Shown: piece by piece, positions 1 through 7,801 of the stretch | Position numbering within the stretch: the stretch's first letter is position 1 | How the letters are laid out: each line of letters starts with the position of its first letter | Source: Prevotella sp. E15-22 | GTDB taxonomy: Bacteria > Bacteroidota > Bacteroidia > Bacteroidales > Bacteroidaceae | Length of the DNA stretch: 64,000 nucleotides | Reading direction: 5' to 3' | Assembly: GCF_023204875.1 (NCBI RefSeq) | Contig: NZ_CP096247.1 | Span: 1-64,000 of the forward strand | Translations under genes and position numbers: made by a program | Notes under the pieces: model-generated | The model's input: only the letters and a program-made list of their open reading frames with translations | Database searches by the model: none | What the model was told of the DNA's origin: nothing

Positions 1-1563
1 AATATTTGAAAGATTTGCAGACTTCATATCCATGAGAACACAAATCTCATTTGGAGTAAAACGTGCAAAGACAAAAAGACACACTAGTTTCTCCTTGGTG
101 GAAATATCTGTATTTCTTAAACATAGTCTGGTCAAGTTCTCAGGAAGATAATGTGAGACTTTGTTACGAAACTCTGATAACTCTTGATCGGTGGCCTTTC
201 CGCCTTTTGCGGCTTTTTCTTTTAAGTGCTTCACAATGGATGAATTATGCAACACATCTGACAGTCCCCAATGAACTTCTTCAGAGTTATTTTTCTGCAT
301 ATTCTCTATGTCCTTTTTCATGTCTTCTAAATCCGTCTGAGCCTGAATGGCAAGATGCCTGTGGAAGGCATTCTTACTTTCAGACTCCTGCAAAGCATCC
401 TTAACCGTATTATAGTCATGAATATCTGAGGCATATTTCGCACGGATTCTGTGTTTCACCAGTCTAAAGTATTTTATAAGCCGATAGAACACGTATGCAG
501 AAACTGTCAAGGCTAATAAGAGGAATAACAGCAGGATCACATTTCTTTGTTTTGACCTCATTGCTTCTATGGCTTTACTTTCTGCTGCAGATTTATAGGA
601 GTGATAGTTGTATAGATGTTGAATGCTCAACAAAGCGGCAGTAGAAGAAGTATTCGTTTCTTTTTTAATATTTGAAGCATAAAGGAGGGCATACTTTGCA
701 ACAGAATCATTCTTATGCAACATGGTATAGGTCTCGTATAATCCTTTGCAAGCTAATGCCAGATTGTTGGGTGACTTACTTGTATAAAGGGTTTTATAAT
801 GATAGTATAGTGCAGAATCGCATTCTGCAATCCCTAGATAATAGACACCTTTATAATAATAAAGCAGTTTCCAGTTTTCATTCTGCTCAATTGTTTGTTT
901 GTTAAGATGGGAGTGAAACTCATAACTATCCAAATATGACTTTGCTTTTGAATACTCGCCTTTCTTTGATAAAAAATATGAGACAGGCCCTTTTTCTGTA
1001 TTTGCGGAAAGTGTATCGCCATACTCCTGAAACATGCGTATGGCATTGTTTTCGATAAGAAAGCTACTGTCAGGAAGGTTGAGGTCATAGTAACATCGAG
1101 CTTGTTGGGCATAGAATTCTACGGCAATAGCACCTTCGCCAACTTTAGAAGAATATCGATATGCATCTTTGAAACCGGATATTGCATTTTGTGGAAGGTG
1201 ATTCAGGAAAAGCAATTGAGCCATTTGTCCATAGACCCTCGACAGTTTAGAGAAATCACAGTCGGCAGCTGTTGTGTCGGCACTTTCTACAGACTTCATA
1301 AACTCTTCAAGTGCTTGTGGGGCCTCCCCTCTATCTGTATAGGTGCGAGCCAGCATATAATGGGCACGCATGCGTTCGTTGGGGGTGCCGTGGCTGTCGA
1401 AATAGTCACAGAGGGCGATGGCCAGTGTATCGTTGGTCATGAGGGAGTCGGCCAGGTTCTGTTGTTCCAGTTCTTCCAACTGGGTCAACATTTGCTGATG
1501 GTCTTTGCAGCCTTGCAGGACAAGGCCTAGGAGCAGGATGAGGAAACAGTTGATTATTTTCAT
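1..1563 (-). CDS. TPR lipoprotein-type membrane regulator with C-terminal HTH (3' end cut by window)
   Basis: An open frame of 521 codons runs from ATG at 1563 leftwards to the window edge without a stop, so the C-terminus is missing. The N-terminus has a lipoprotein signal (LVLQGC lipobox at residues 14-19). Residues about 25-330 form helical repeats of TPR character, followed by one hydrophobic segment near residues 342-358 (VILLLFLLLALTVSAYVF), a charged coiled-coil stretch, and the beginning of a helix-turn-helix region (TKEKLVC, TPNEICVLMDM). The layout matches the complete protein at 53011-54582. Proteins of this build in Bacteroidetes are thought to sense from the envelope and bind DNA from the cytoplasmic side; no target can be named here. 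AT-richer than the genes to its right. Confidence 0.85.
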   Translation of the reverse strand, partial: MKIINCFLILLLGLVLQGCKDHQQMLTQLEELEQQNLADSLMTNDTLAIALCDYFDSHGTPNERMRAHYMLARTYTDRGEAPQALEEFMKSVESADTTAADCDFSKLSRVYGQMAQLLFLNHLPQNAISGFKDAYRYSSKVGEGAIAVEFYAQQARCYYDLNLPDSSFLIENNAIRMFQEYGDTLSANTEKGPVSYFLSKKGEYSKAKSYLDSYEFHSHLNKQTIEQNENWKLLYYYKGVYYLGIAECDSALYYHYKTLYTSKSPNNLALACKGLYETYTMLHKNDSVAKYALLYASNIKKETNTSSTAALLSIQHLYNYHSYKSAAESKAIEAMRSKQRNVILLLFLLLALTVSAYVFYRLIKYFRLVKHRIRAKYASDIHDYNTVKDALQESESKNAFHRHLAIQAQTDLEDMKKDIENMQKNNSEEVHWGLSDVLHNSSIVKHLKEKAAKGGKATDQELSEFRNKVSHYLPENLTRLCLRNTDISTKEKLVCLFVFARFTPNEICVLMDMKSANLSNI

Positions 1564-1567
1564 GTGA

Positions 1568-1575
1568 CAAAGATA
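1568..1575 (-). promoter_or_regulatory. -7 promoter box of the TPR regulator, very close to ATG
   Basis: On the minus strand TATCTTTG is followed by only four bases (TCAC) before the ATG at 1563. A Bacteroidetes -7 box this close places the transcription start at or next to the start codon, which suggests a leaderless message. Confidence 0.6.
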
Positions 1576-1720
1576 AGTAAAAAGATTTTAAAGACGATGA
1601 AGCTAAGTGATATTTTCACATTTTTTATACGTCTGTGTATAAGCAATTTAGACAAATGGTGCGTTATGGTGCTATGTACCCTGATTCGTACCCTAAAGGG
1701 GGTTGGTGGGGCTGGGGAGA

Positions 1721-1760
1721 TGTTGTACCTTTGCACCGTTGAAAGGCGCCAACAACACAA
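1721..1760 (+). promoter_or_regulatory. Promoter and leader of the M15 peptidase, copy 1 of a duplicated element
   Basis: TACCTTTG (1726-1733) is the -7 box, with TTGG about 20 bases upstream. The 40 bases starting at 1721 match 34 of 40 bases of the element at 2297-2336, including the transcribed part beyond the -7 box. Confidence 0.7.
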
Positions 1761-1791
1761 ATAACAATTAATAAATAAGTATTAAAGAATC

Positions 1792-2250
1792 ATGGAAACA
1801 CAAATGAATTTGAACGAAAAACTGACGGAGCATTTTACACTCCGCGAAATGGTACAGTCGGCCACTGCTATGCGACTGAAAATTGTGAATATGCCAACAC
1901 CCGAGGTGGTGGAATGCCTGAGGGCCCTATGCGTGAATGTGCTGGAACCGCTGCGCCAACGCTTTGGTGTGATACGGATAACGAGTGGATACCGTTGTGA
2001 GGCCCTGAACAAGGCCGTGGGTGGGGTGAAGAACTCGCAGCACACCAAGGGCGAGGCGGCCGATATTCACTGCTCGAGCAAAGTGCAGGCTTATAAGATG
2101 GCTTGCTATGCGCAGGAGCACCTGGTGTTTGACCAGCTGCTGGTGGAACGGGTGATGGACAATGAGTGCTGCTGGATTCACGTGTCGTATGTGGTGGAAA
2201 CGGCCTCAAGACGCAACCGCAGAAGCATGAAAACAAAGCTGCTGAAGTGA
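1792..2250 (+). CDS. M15-family D-Ala-D-Ala carboxypeptidase-like protein
   Basis: A 152-residue protein with the metal-binding pattern of peptidase M15A (VanY/endolysin-like): SGYRCEALNKAVGG (about 65-78), SQHTKGEAADIH (about 82-93, His and Asp ligands) and the C-terminal WIHVSY His. Such enzymes cut D-amino-acid peptide bonds in peptidoglycan. No signal peptide is visible, so it either acts as a phage-type lysin or is exported otherwise. It sits 135 bases before an HU-like gene with an almost identical promoter-leader. M15-like or amidase genes next to HU-like genes are common in Bacteroidales genomes; the role of the pair is unknown. Basic C-terminal tail (SRRNRRSMKTK). Confidence 0.85.
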   Translation: METQMNLNEKLTEHFTLREMVQSATAMRLKIVNMPTPEVVECLRALCVNVLEPLRQRFGVIRITSGYRCEALNKAVGGVKNSQHTKGEAADIHCSSKVQAYKMACYAQEHLVFDQLLVERVMDNECCWIHVSYVVETASRRNRRSMKTKLLK

Positions 2251-2296
2251 TATCCCCACATGTGTACCCCCATCATGCTTGATTTTGCTTCGGCAA

Positions 2297-2336
2297 TGTT
2301 GTACCTTTGCACCGTCGAAAGGATCCAACGACGCAG
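2297..2336 (+). promoter_or_regulatory. Promoter and leader of the HU-like gene, copy 2 of a duplicated element
   Basis: TACCTTTG lies at 2302-2309 with TTTTG near 2283-2287 as the -33 element. Near-identical to 1721-1760 (34 of 40 bases), including the transcribed leader. Confidence 0.7.
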
Positions 2337-2385
2337 AAACAACAAAAAACATTTATTAATAACCATTTAAAACACAAAAAGTATT

Positions 2386-2862
2386 ATGAAGTTGATTTAT
2401 CAGAAGTATCAGAACAAGAACATGGAGTCGAAGGCTTATTGCAAGTGGTATGGCCGCGTAGTGATCAAGGGCACAGTTGGCATTGAGGAACTGGCCACTA
2501 AGATGCAGGACAACTGTACGGTGAAGCGCGCCGATATCTTGGCAGTGCTGAGTGAACTGGGACCCACCGTGCGTGACTTGCTGCAGGGCTCTTATCGTGT
2601 GAACATCCCTTATCTGGGTAACTTTAAGTTGGGCATGTCTACACTGGGCGCCGACAAGCCTGAGAATTTCTCGGTGAGAACGCATGTAAAGAATGTGCAC
2701 GTGCTGTATCAGCCTGAGACACATATGACCGTTGACGGACGTCGTGTGAACGAGATGGTGAAGGACTGCCGACTGGAGGAGGATACGGATTATGTGAATC
2801 CTAACCCCAAGAAGGAGGAGACAGGCACTAACGGCGGCGAGACTCCTGCCAATGGAGACTAA
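2386..2862 (+). CDS. HU/IHF-like DNA-binding protein (HU-HIG type)
   Basis: A 158-residue protein. Residues 1-120 fit the Bacteroidetes HU-like family: an opening YQKYQNKN...KAYCKWYGR segment, the helical dimerisation region (ELATKMQDNCTVKRADILAVLSEL), then the beta-arm (VNIPYLGNFKLGMSTLG). The last 25 residues are a charged low-complexity tail (NPKKEETGTNGGETPANGD). Probably a DNA-bending nucleoid-type protein, distinct from housekeeping HU, which is about 90 residues. Followed 35 bases later by a 33-codon frame. Confidence 0.85.
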   Translation: MKLIYQKYQNKNMESKAYCKWYGRVVIKGTVGIEELATKMQDNCTVKRADILAVLSELGPTVRDLLQGSYRVNIPYLGNFKLGMSTLGADKPENFSVRTHVKNVHVLYQPETHMTVDGRRVNEMVKDCRLEEDTDYVNPNPKKEETGTNGGETPANGD

Positions 2863-2897
2863 ATTTATTAACCAATTAAATTAAGAAAGGATTTAAG

Positions 2898-2999
2898 ATG
2901 AAGAATAAGGAAATGTGGAGGTTTGCCTTCCAAACTCTGATGGCTATCTTGTCGGCAATTGCTACGTCGCTGGGCGTTACGAGTTGCATTGCGCAGTGA
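2898..2999 (+). CDS. 33-residue hydrophobic peptide, 'smalll protein'-like
   Basis: ATG at 2898 opens a 33-codon frame ending with TGA at 2997-2999: basic/aromatic N-terminus (MKNKEMWRFAFQ), a hydrophobic stretch (TLMAILSAIATSLGVTSC) and IAQ. The TSC motif resembles a lipobox but is near the C-terminus. Very short peptides of this pattern, ending in ..TTLGVTSC.., recur downstream of HU-like and M15/amidase genes in Bacteroidetes (from memory; annotated as 'smalll protein'). It overlaps the 3' end of the opposing flavoprotein gene by 23 bases. Function unknown. Confidence 0.7.
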   Translation: MKNKEMWRFAFQTLMAILSAIATSLGVTSCIAQ

Positions 3000-4152
3000 T
3001 GGCAACGGCCACGGCATAGGCGGTGGTCCAGGCGGCTTGGAAATTGAATCCGCCTGTGACACCGTCGATGTCGAGCACCTCGCCTGCAAAATATAGATGG
3101 GGGTGGGTGCGACTCTCGAGCGTGGCTGGATTGACGGCGGACAGCGATACGCCACCGCAGGTGACGAACTCGTCCTTAAAGGGCGCACGACCGGCAATCT
3201 GGTAGGTGTCGTTGACGAGGGTGTTGGTGAGTCGGTTGAGCTCTTTCTGGTTGAGGCTGCCCCACGGGGCATGGGCCCGGCCGGAAAGGGCTCTTTCTGT
3301 GAGATAGGTCCACAGACGCTGGGGGAGGTCGAAGGGACGAACGGTGGTGAGCTGCTTCTGGGCGTGCTGACGACAGAAGGCTGTTAACTGTTGTTGTACT
3401 TCGTTTTCTTTTAATGTTGTCCAGTTGATGGAGAGGGACTGCCGATAGGATGACTCGCTGAGCAGGCGGGCGGCATAGCTGCTGAGGCGCAGGATGCAGG
3501 GACCACTCATGCCCCAATGGGTGATGAGCAGGGGACCGCTGGCGCGCAGCTTGGTGCCGGGTATCATGGCTGAGGCCTGGACCACGGTGCCCATGAGGCT
3601 TCGCAACTGGGAATCCTCAATGGTGAAGGTGAACAGCGAGGGCACGGGCTGCTCGATGGGCTGCTGGAGCCAGAAGAGACCGTCGACCTTGGGCTTGCCG
3701 CCAATGGTGACGGCAACGAAGTCGTAGGGGATGAGCTCGCTGAGACTGTGCACCTTGTGACCGGTCTTGACGGTGATGCCCAAACGGTGGGCCTCGCGAA
3801 GAAAGAGATCGATGATGGTGTGGGAGTCTTGCGACTGGGGGAAGACGCAATGGTCGTCCTGGGTGGTGAGCTTGACACCGCGATGCTCGAACCATTCGAA
3901 GGCATCGCGGTGGTCAAACTGCTTGAAGAGGCGCTTCAGTAGGCGATGGCCGCGGGGATAGACGCTCTGCAGGTCGTTGACTGCCTGAAAGGAGTTGGTG
4001 CAGTTGCAACGACCGCCTCCAGAGATTTCGACCTTGGACAGCACGTGCTGTGAGCCTTCCAGGATGGTGACGTCCATCTGGGGGCACATCTCCTTGAGGT
4101 TGATGGCAAGGAAGAATCCGGCGGCACCGCCGCCTATGATAGCGGTCTTCAT
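2977..4152 (-). CDS. NAD(P)/FAD-dependent oxidoreductase, HI0933/BaiN-like flavoprotein
   Basis: A 391-residue protein starting with a Rossmann FAD-binding motif (AIIGGGAAGFFLAINL) followed by the family hallmark SKVEISGGGRCNCTN at about 40-54, and closing with FAGEVLDIDGVTGGFNFQ, which contacts FAD in this family. These flavoproteins reduce C=C bonds in some organisms (BaiN, bile acids), but the substrate here cannot be inferred. Its ATG overlaps the rnc stop (ATGA at 4149-4152), so it is translationally coupled as last gene of acpP-fabF-rnc. It converges on the 33-residue frame and overlaps it by 23 bases. Confidence 0.9.
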   Translation of the reverse strand: MKTAIIGGGAAGFFLAINLKEMCPQMDVTILEGSQHVLSKVEISGGGRCNCTNSFQAVNDLQSVYPRGHRLLKRLFKQFDHRDAFEWFEHRGVKLTTQDDHCVFPQSQDSHTIIDLFLREAHRLGITVKTGHKVHSLSELIPYDFVAVTIGGKPKVDGLFWLQQPIEQPVPSLFTFTIEDSQLRSLMGTVVQASAMIPGTKLRASGPLLITHWGMSGPCILRLSSYAARLLSESSYRQSLSINWTTLKENEVQQQLTAFCRQHAQKQLTTVRPFDLPQRLWTYLTERALSGRAHAPWGSLNQKELNRLTNTLVNDTYQIAGRAPFKDEFVTCGGVSLSAVNPATLESRTHPHLYFAGEVLDIDGVTGGFNFQAAWTTAYAVAVAITAQCNS

Positions 4153-5171
4153 TCGTTATAGGCTGCGGCTTCGGCTGCCGCAATGATTTCTTCGCGTGAG
4201 AGTTCCACGGGGGCGTGGGTGATATCAGAGAGGTCGAACTCGTCGGTGAGGTCGGCACCCTCGGGCTTGCCGGTTGAGGCGGCTGAGGTCTGGCAGCTTG
4301 CTGTCTCGGTCTTCTCTGGCTTATCGGTCTTAATAATAAACTCTTTCTCGGCCTCGAGGTCGGGGGCAACGGCGGTGGGCTCTTCCTCCATCTTGGTGCG
4401 CTCGCTCTTGGCAGCGAAGATGGCTTCGACAAACTGGGGCTCGCGACGCAGGCGCTGCAGGGTTTCCTTGGCGGCCAACTGCTGGGCTTCCTTCTTGGAA
4501 TAGCCCTGACCGCTGCAGCCATCAACGCCTTCAATCTTTACGATGAAACTGAAAACGGGCGAGCCTTGCTGGTCGGTGGTCTGCTGCTGCATGTCGAACT
4601 GCATCTTCACACGGTTCTTCTGGGTCCACTCCAGGAGCTTCGACTTGAAGTTGACTTCCTTATAGGCTACCTTGTCGATGTTGACCATCTGGGCCAGAAT
4701 GCGCTTCTTCATGAACCGCATGACGGCATCGTAGCCCTGGTCCAGATAGATGGCACCTACAAGGGCCTCGAAGGCGTTGCCGGCCATATAGCTGTTGTGT
4801 GAACGCTTGGAGGTGTTGCTCTGGATGAGTTCGGTGAGGCCCATCTCCTCGGCCAACTTGCCCAGGGTCTCGCGACTGACGAGCTTGGAACGGGTGTTGG
4901 TGAGGAAGCCTTCGCGCTTGCCACTGAAGTGTTCATAGACAATGTGTCCCACCACGGCATCGAGTAGTGCGTCGCCCAAGAACTCCAGTCGCTCGTTGTT
5001 CAGAGGACGGCCTTTCTCGTTGCGCTGGCCTGAGCTCTTATGGGTCAGGGCCACCTTATAGTACTCGATGTTGTGGGGGTAGAAGCCGATGATGGCGCGC
5101 AGAGAAGAAAAAAGCTCCTTCTCCTGACGGAAAGGGAGCTTAATTCTGCTGATGATATCTTTAAGCTTCAT
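4149..5171 (-). CDS. rnc: Ribonuclease III with long acidic C-terminal extension
   Basis: Processes double-stranded RNA, including rRNA precursors. From ATG at 5171 it has 340 residues: the RNase III domain with NERLEFLGDALLDAVV (metal-binding Glu/Asp) and the second acidic motif FEALVGAIYLDQGYD, then a double-stranded RNA-binding domain ending SKKEAQQLAAKETLQRL. After that comes about 95 residues of acidic, low-complexity sequence (EEEPTAVAPDLEAEK...), longer than usual. An in-frame ATG at 5207 would lie deeper in fabF; I prefer 5171 because family members begin just before this IKLPFRQEKEL segment. Overlaps fabF by 11 bases. Confidence 0.92.
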   Translation of the reverse strand: MKLKDIISRIKLPFRQEKELFSSLRAIIGFYPHNIEYYKVALTHKSSGQRNEKGRPLNNERLEFLGDALLDAVVGHIVYEHFSGKREGFLTNTRSKLVSRETLGKLAEEMGLTELIQSNTSKRSHNSYMAGNAFEALVGAIYLDQGYDAVMRFMKKRILAQMVNIDKVAYKEVNFKSKLLEWTQKNRVKMQFDMQQQTTDQQGSPVFSFIVKIEGVDGCSGQGYSKKEAQQLAAKETLQRLRREPQFVEAIFAAKSERTKMEEEPTAVAPDLEAEKEFIIKTDKPEKTETASCQTSAASTGKPEGADLTDEFDLSDITHAPVELSREEIIAAAEAAAYNE

Positions 5172-6423
5172 ACTTCTTGAAAACAACACAGGCGTTGTGA
5201 CCGCCAAAGCCGAACGTATTGCTCAGACCGGCACGCACGGTGCGCTTCTGTGCTTTGTTGAAGGTGAAGTTCAGATTGTAGTCGATCTCGGGATCCTCGT
5301 CGCCCTCCTCGTGGTTGATGGTGGGAGGAATGATGTCGTTCTGGACAGCCAGAACAGTGGCCATTGCCTCGACAGCACCAGCGGCACCCAGCAGGTGACC
5401 AGTCATTGACTTGGTTGACGAGATGTTCAACTTGAAGGCTGCATCGCCAAACACTTCCTTGATGGCCTTGGCCTCAGAGATGTCGCCCACGTGGGTTGAT
5501 GTGCCATGTACGTTGATGTAGTCGATCTCGTCGGGCTGCATGCCTGCATCCTCGAGTGCGTTCTGCATCACGAGCTTTGCACCGAGACCCTCGGGGTGAG
5601 AGGCGGTGATGTGGTGTGCATCGGCACTCATGCCGGCACCTACCATCTCGGCATAGATCTTGGCACCACGTGCCTTGGCGTGCTCCAACTCCTCGAGAAT
5701 CAGACAGCCGGCACCCTCGCCCATGATGAAACCATCACGGCTGGCACTGAATGGACGGCTGGCCTTCTGGGGCTCATCGTTGCGGGTTGACAGAGCGTGC
5801 ATGGCATTGAAACCGCCAACACCTGTCTCGCAGATGGCTGCCTCGGCACCACCAGTCACAATGACGTTGGCCTTGCCCAAACGAATGAGGTTGAAGGCGT
5901 CGGCCAGGGCATTGCTTGATGAGGCACATGCTGATGAGGTGATATAGTTGGGGCCATGGAAACCGTACTGGATAGAGATCTGACCAGCTGCGATGTCGGC
6001 AATCATCTTAGGAATGAAGAAGGGGTTGAACTTGGGGCCATCCTCACGATGAACACCATAGTAGGTCACCTCGTCCTCGAAGGTCTTGATGCCGCCGATA
6101 CCAACGCCGAAGACCACACCAACGCGGTTCTTATCAATGGTCTCAAGATCCATGGCACTATCCTTCACGGCCTGCTGAGCAGCAATCATGGCCAACTGGG
6201 TGTAGCGGTCCATCTTGCGAGCTTCCTTGCGGTCCAGATAGTCGTTCACATTGAGGTTCTTTACCTCGCAGGCAAACTGGGTCTTGAACTTGCTTGCGTC
6301 GAAAAGTGTAATAGGTGCTGCGCCGCTAACGCCTGCCAGGAGATTGTTCCACATCTCCTCGGGGGTGTTGCCCAGGGGGGTCACTGCGCCAAGACCTGTT
6401 ACAACGACTCTTTTTAATTCCAT
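5161..6423 (-). CDS. fabF: Beta-ketoacyl-ACP synthase II
   Basis: Elongates acyl-ACP with malonyl-ACP in fatty acid synthesis. The 420 residues contain the catalytic Cys in ITSSACASSS (about residue 166) and the two His motifs VHGTSTHVGD and KSMTGHLLGAAG, plus the C-terminal NTFGFGGHNACVVF. Length is standard for FabF. It follows acpP by 107 bases, a gap that holds a strong inverted repeat, and overlaps rnc. Confidence 0.97.
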   Translation of the reverse strand: MELKRVVVTGLGAVTPLGNTPEEMWNNLLAGVSGAAPITLFDASKFKTQFACEVKNLNVNDYLDRKEARKMDRYTQLAMIAAQQAVKDSAMDLETIDKNRVGVVFGVGIGGIKTFEDEVTYYGVHREDGPKFNPFFIPKMIADIAAGQISIQYGFHGPNYITSSACASSSNALADAFNLIRLGKANVIVTGGAEAAICETGVGGFNAMHALSTRNDEPQKASRPFSASRDGFIMGEGAGCLILEELEHAKARGAKIYAEMVGAGMSADAHHITASHPEGLGAKLVMQNALEDAGMQPDEIDYINVHGTSTHVGDISEAKAIKEVFGDAAFKLNISSTKSMTGHLLGAAGAVEAMATVLAVQNDIIPPTINHEEGDEDPEIDYNLNFTFNKAQKRTVRAGLSNTFGFGGHNACVVFKKYEA

Positions 6424-6450
6424 AGTTTGTTAATTGATATAAATAAAAAA

Positions 6451-6512
6451 ATTGAAGAATTGAAAAACGAATCCAGGATGAAGCCTGAACTTCAATTTTT
6501 CAATTCTTCAAT
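6451..6512 (-). terminator. 17-bp perfect inverted repeat between acpP and fabF
   Basis: ATTGAAGAATTGAAAAA (6451-6467) and its exact reverse complement (6496-6512) flank a 28-base loop. In the direction of transcription it begins 18 bases after the acpP stop. It could be a partial terminator, an mRNA-stabilising 3' structure for acpP, or a processing site. Confidence 0.6.
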
Positions 6513-6530
6513 CCTTAATTCAAAATGAAT

Positions 6531-6767
6531 TTATTTTGCGTTCTCCTCGATGTAAGCGATAGCGTCGCCAACAGTACCGATCTTCTCAGCCTTGTCGTCG
6601 GGAATAGAAATGCCGAACTCCTTCTCGAATTCCATGATGAGCTCAACGGTATCCAGTGAATCTGCGCCCAGATCATTGGTGAAACTTGCTTCGGGCTTAA
6701 CTTCTGCTTCGTCAACACCGAGTTTGTCTACGATAATAGCCTTTACTTTGCTTTCAATTTCTGACAT
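6531..6767 (-). CDS. acpP: Acyl carrier protein
   Basis: 78 residues, the standard size, with the phosphopantetheine attachment Ser in [10 protein letters not shown] (Ser37) and the acidic helix II ([18 protein letters not shown]). Carries the growing acyl chain in fatty acid synthesis. First gene of the acpP-fabF-rnc-flavoprotein group. The upstream ATTTAAAAGGTAAAATTATG contains a fair ribosome-binding site (AAAGG). Confidence 0.97.
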   Translation of the reverse strand: MSEIESKVKAIIVDKLGVDEAEVKPEASFTNDLGADSLDTVELIMEFEKEFGISIPDDKAEKIGTVGDAIAYIEENAK

Positions 6768-6831
6768 AATTTTACCTTTTAAATAGTTAATAATTTATTT
6801 GTTTCCTTGATATTATCTTGAAAATCGGGTG

Positions 6832-6863
6832 CAAAGTAACTCATTTTTATTCAATTACGCAAA
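6832..6863 (-). promoter_or_regulatory. Promoter of acpP operon
   Basis: On the minus strand, -33 TTTG (6863-6860) and a -7-like TTACTTTG (6839-6832) are separated by 20 bases, leaving a leader of about 57 bases before the acpP ATG. Confidence 0.6.
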
Positions 6864-6931
6864 CTTTTTATAAAAAAACTGACCATTGTGTGCACACACA
6901 GGGGTAAAATGTGCAAGTTTTTGGCGAAAAT

Positions 6932-6963
6932 TTTGGTAATTTTTACACTTTAGGTTAATTTTG
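6932..6963 (+). promoter_or_regulatory. Promoter of the orphan ABC ATPase
   Basis: -33 TTTG (6932-6935) and -7 TAATTTTG (6956-6963) are 20 bases apart. The -7 box ends only 10 bases before ATG 6974, which bears on the start choice for that gene. Confidence 0.55.
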
Positions 6964-6973
6964 TAGGCGAAAC

Positions 6974-7801
6974 ATGGAAGGAATAGAAACATATAAATAT
7001 GGTATGAAAGAGTGTGTTAGCTCTATCAAACTATCAGACCTGTGCATTGGCTATAGGGTGAAACAGGATGTCAGGGTGGTGGCCAAGGGCTTGACGGCCA
7101 CGCTGCAACGCGGACAAATGACGTGTCTGCTGGGTGAGAACGGTGTGGGTAAGTCGACGCTGCTCAAAACGCTTTCGGGCTTCTTGCCTAAGTTGGGCGG
7201 CAGTATCCAGCTGGAGGGCAGGGAACTGGAGGCTTACAGCGAGAATGAGTTGGCGCGCACCATTGGCATTGTGCTGACGGAGAAGCCTGACGTGCACCAG
7301 ATGACGGCGATGGAACTGGTGGAGATGGGGCGCGCGCCCTATACGGGCTTCTGGGGCGGACTGAACCGTGACGACCACGAGGCTTGTGACGAGGCTATTA
7401 GGATGGTGGGCATCGAGGCACTGAGGAACCGACAGGTGAGGACGCTGAGTGACGGTGAACGACAGAAAGTGATGATAGCGAAGGCGCTGGCGCAGCAGAC
7501 ACCTATCATCTATCTGGACGAGCCCACGGCCTTTCTGGACTATCCGAGTAAGGTGGATATGCTGATGCTGCTGAGCAGGGTGAGCAGGGAGGCACGGAAA
7601 ACGGTGTTCCTGTCGACGCACGACCTGGAGCTGGCGCTGCAGGTGGCCGACATGGTGTGGCTGATGACTAGCGACGAGGGACTGAAAATAGGTACGCCCC
7701 ACGAACTGGCGGCGAGCGGTGCCCTGGGCCGTTTCGTGGAGCGTAGCAAGGATATTACGTTTGACGCCCAGACGCTGAGCGTACGGGTGAAGACGCACTA
7801 A
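6974..7801 (+). CDS. ABC transporter ATP-binding protein, FecE/BtuD type, without adjacent permease
   Basis: ATPase of the iron-siderophore/haem/B12 importer type: Walker A GENGVGKST, signature LSDGERQK, Walker B IIYLDEPTAFLD, H-loop STHD. 275 residues from ATG 6974; the promoter at 6956-6963 would leave almost no leader, so Met11 (ATG 7004) may be the true start. No FecCD-type permease or binding protein lies nearby, so the partner is encoded elsewhere. Its stop at 7801 directly abuts the stop of the convergent hemolysin III gene at 7802. Confidence 0.88.
   Translation: MEGIETYKYGMKECVSSIKLSDLCIGYRVKQDVRVVAKGLTATLQRGQMTCLLGENGVGKSTLLKTLSGFLPKLGGSIQLEGRELEAYSENELARTIGIVLTEKPDVHQMTAMELVEMGRAPYTGFWGGLNRDDHEACDEAIRMVGIEALRNRQVRTLSDGERQKVMIAKALAQQTPIIYLDEPTAFLDYPSKVDMLMLLSRVSREARKTVFLSTHDLELALQVADMVWLMTSDEGLKIGTPHELAASGALGRFVERSKDITFDAQTLSVRVKTH

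Noticed and set aside
1564..1764. 66-codon frame before the M15 gene on the plus strand
   Set aside because: Covers the promoter regions on both strands and has no features.
1792..2999. Prophage remnant
   Set aside because: M15 peptidase and HU-like protein can occur in phages, but no structural, integrase or replication genes are present and the trio is common in Bacteroidales chromosomes.
5172..5207. Upstream ATG of rnc at 5207
   Set aside because: The extra 12 residues derive from the overlapped fabF 3' end and do not resemble the family N-terminus.
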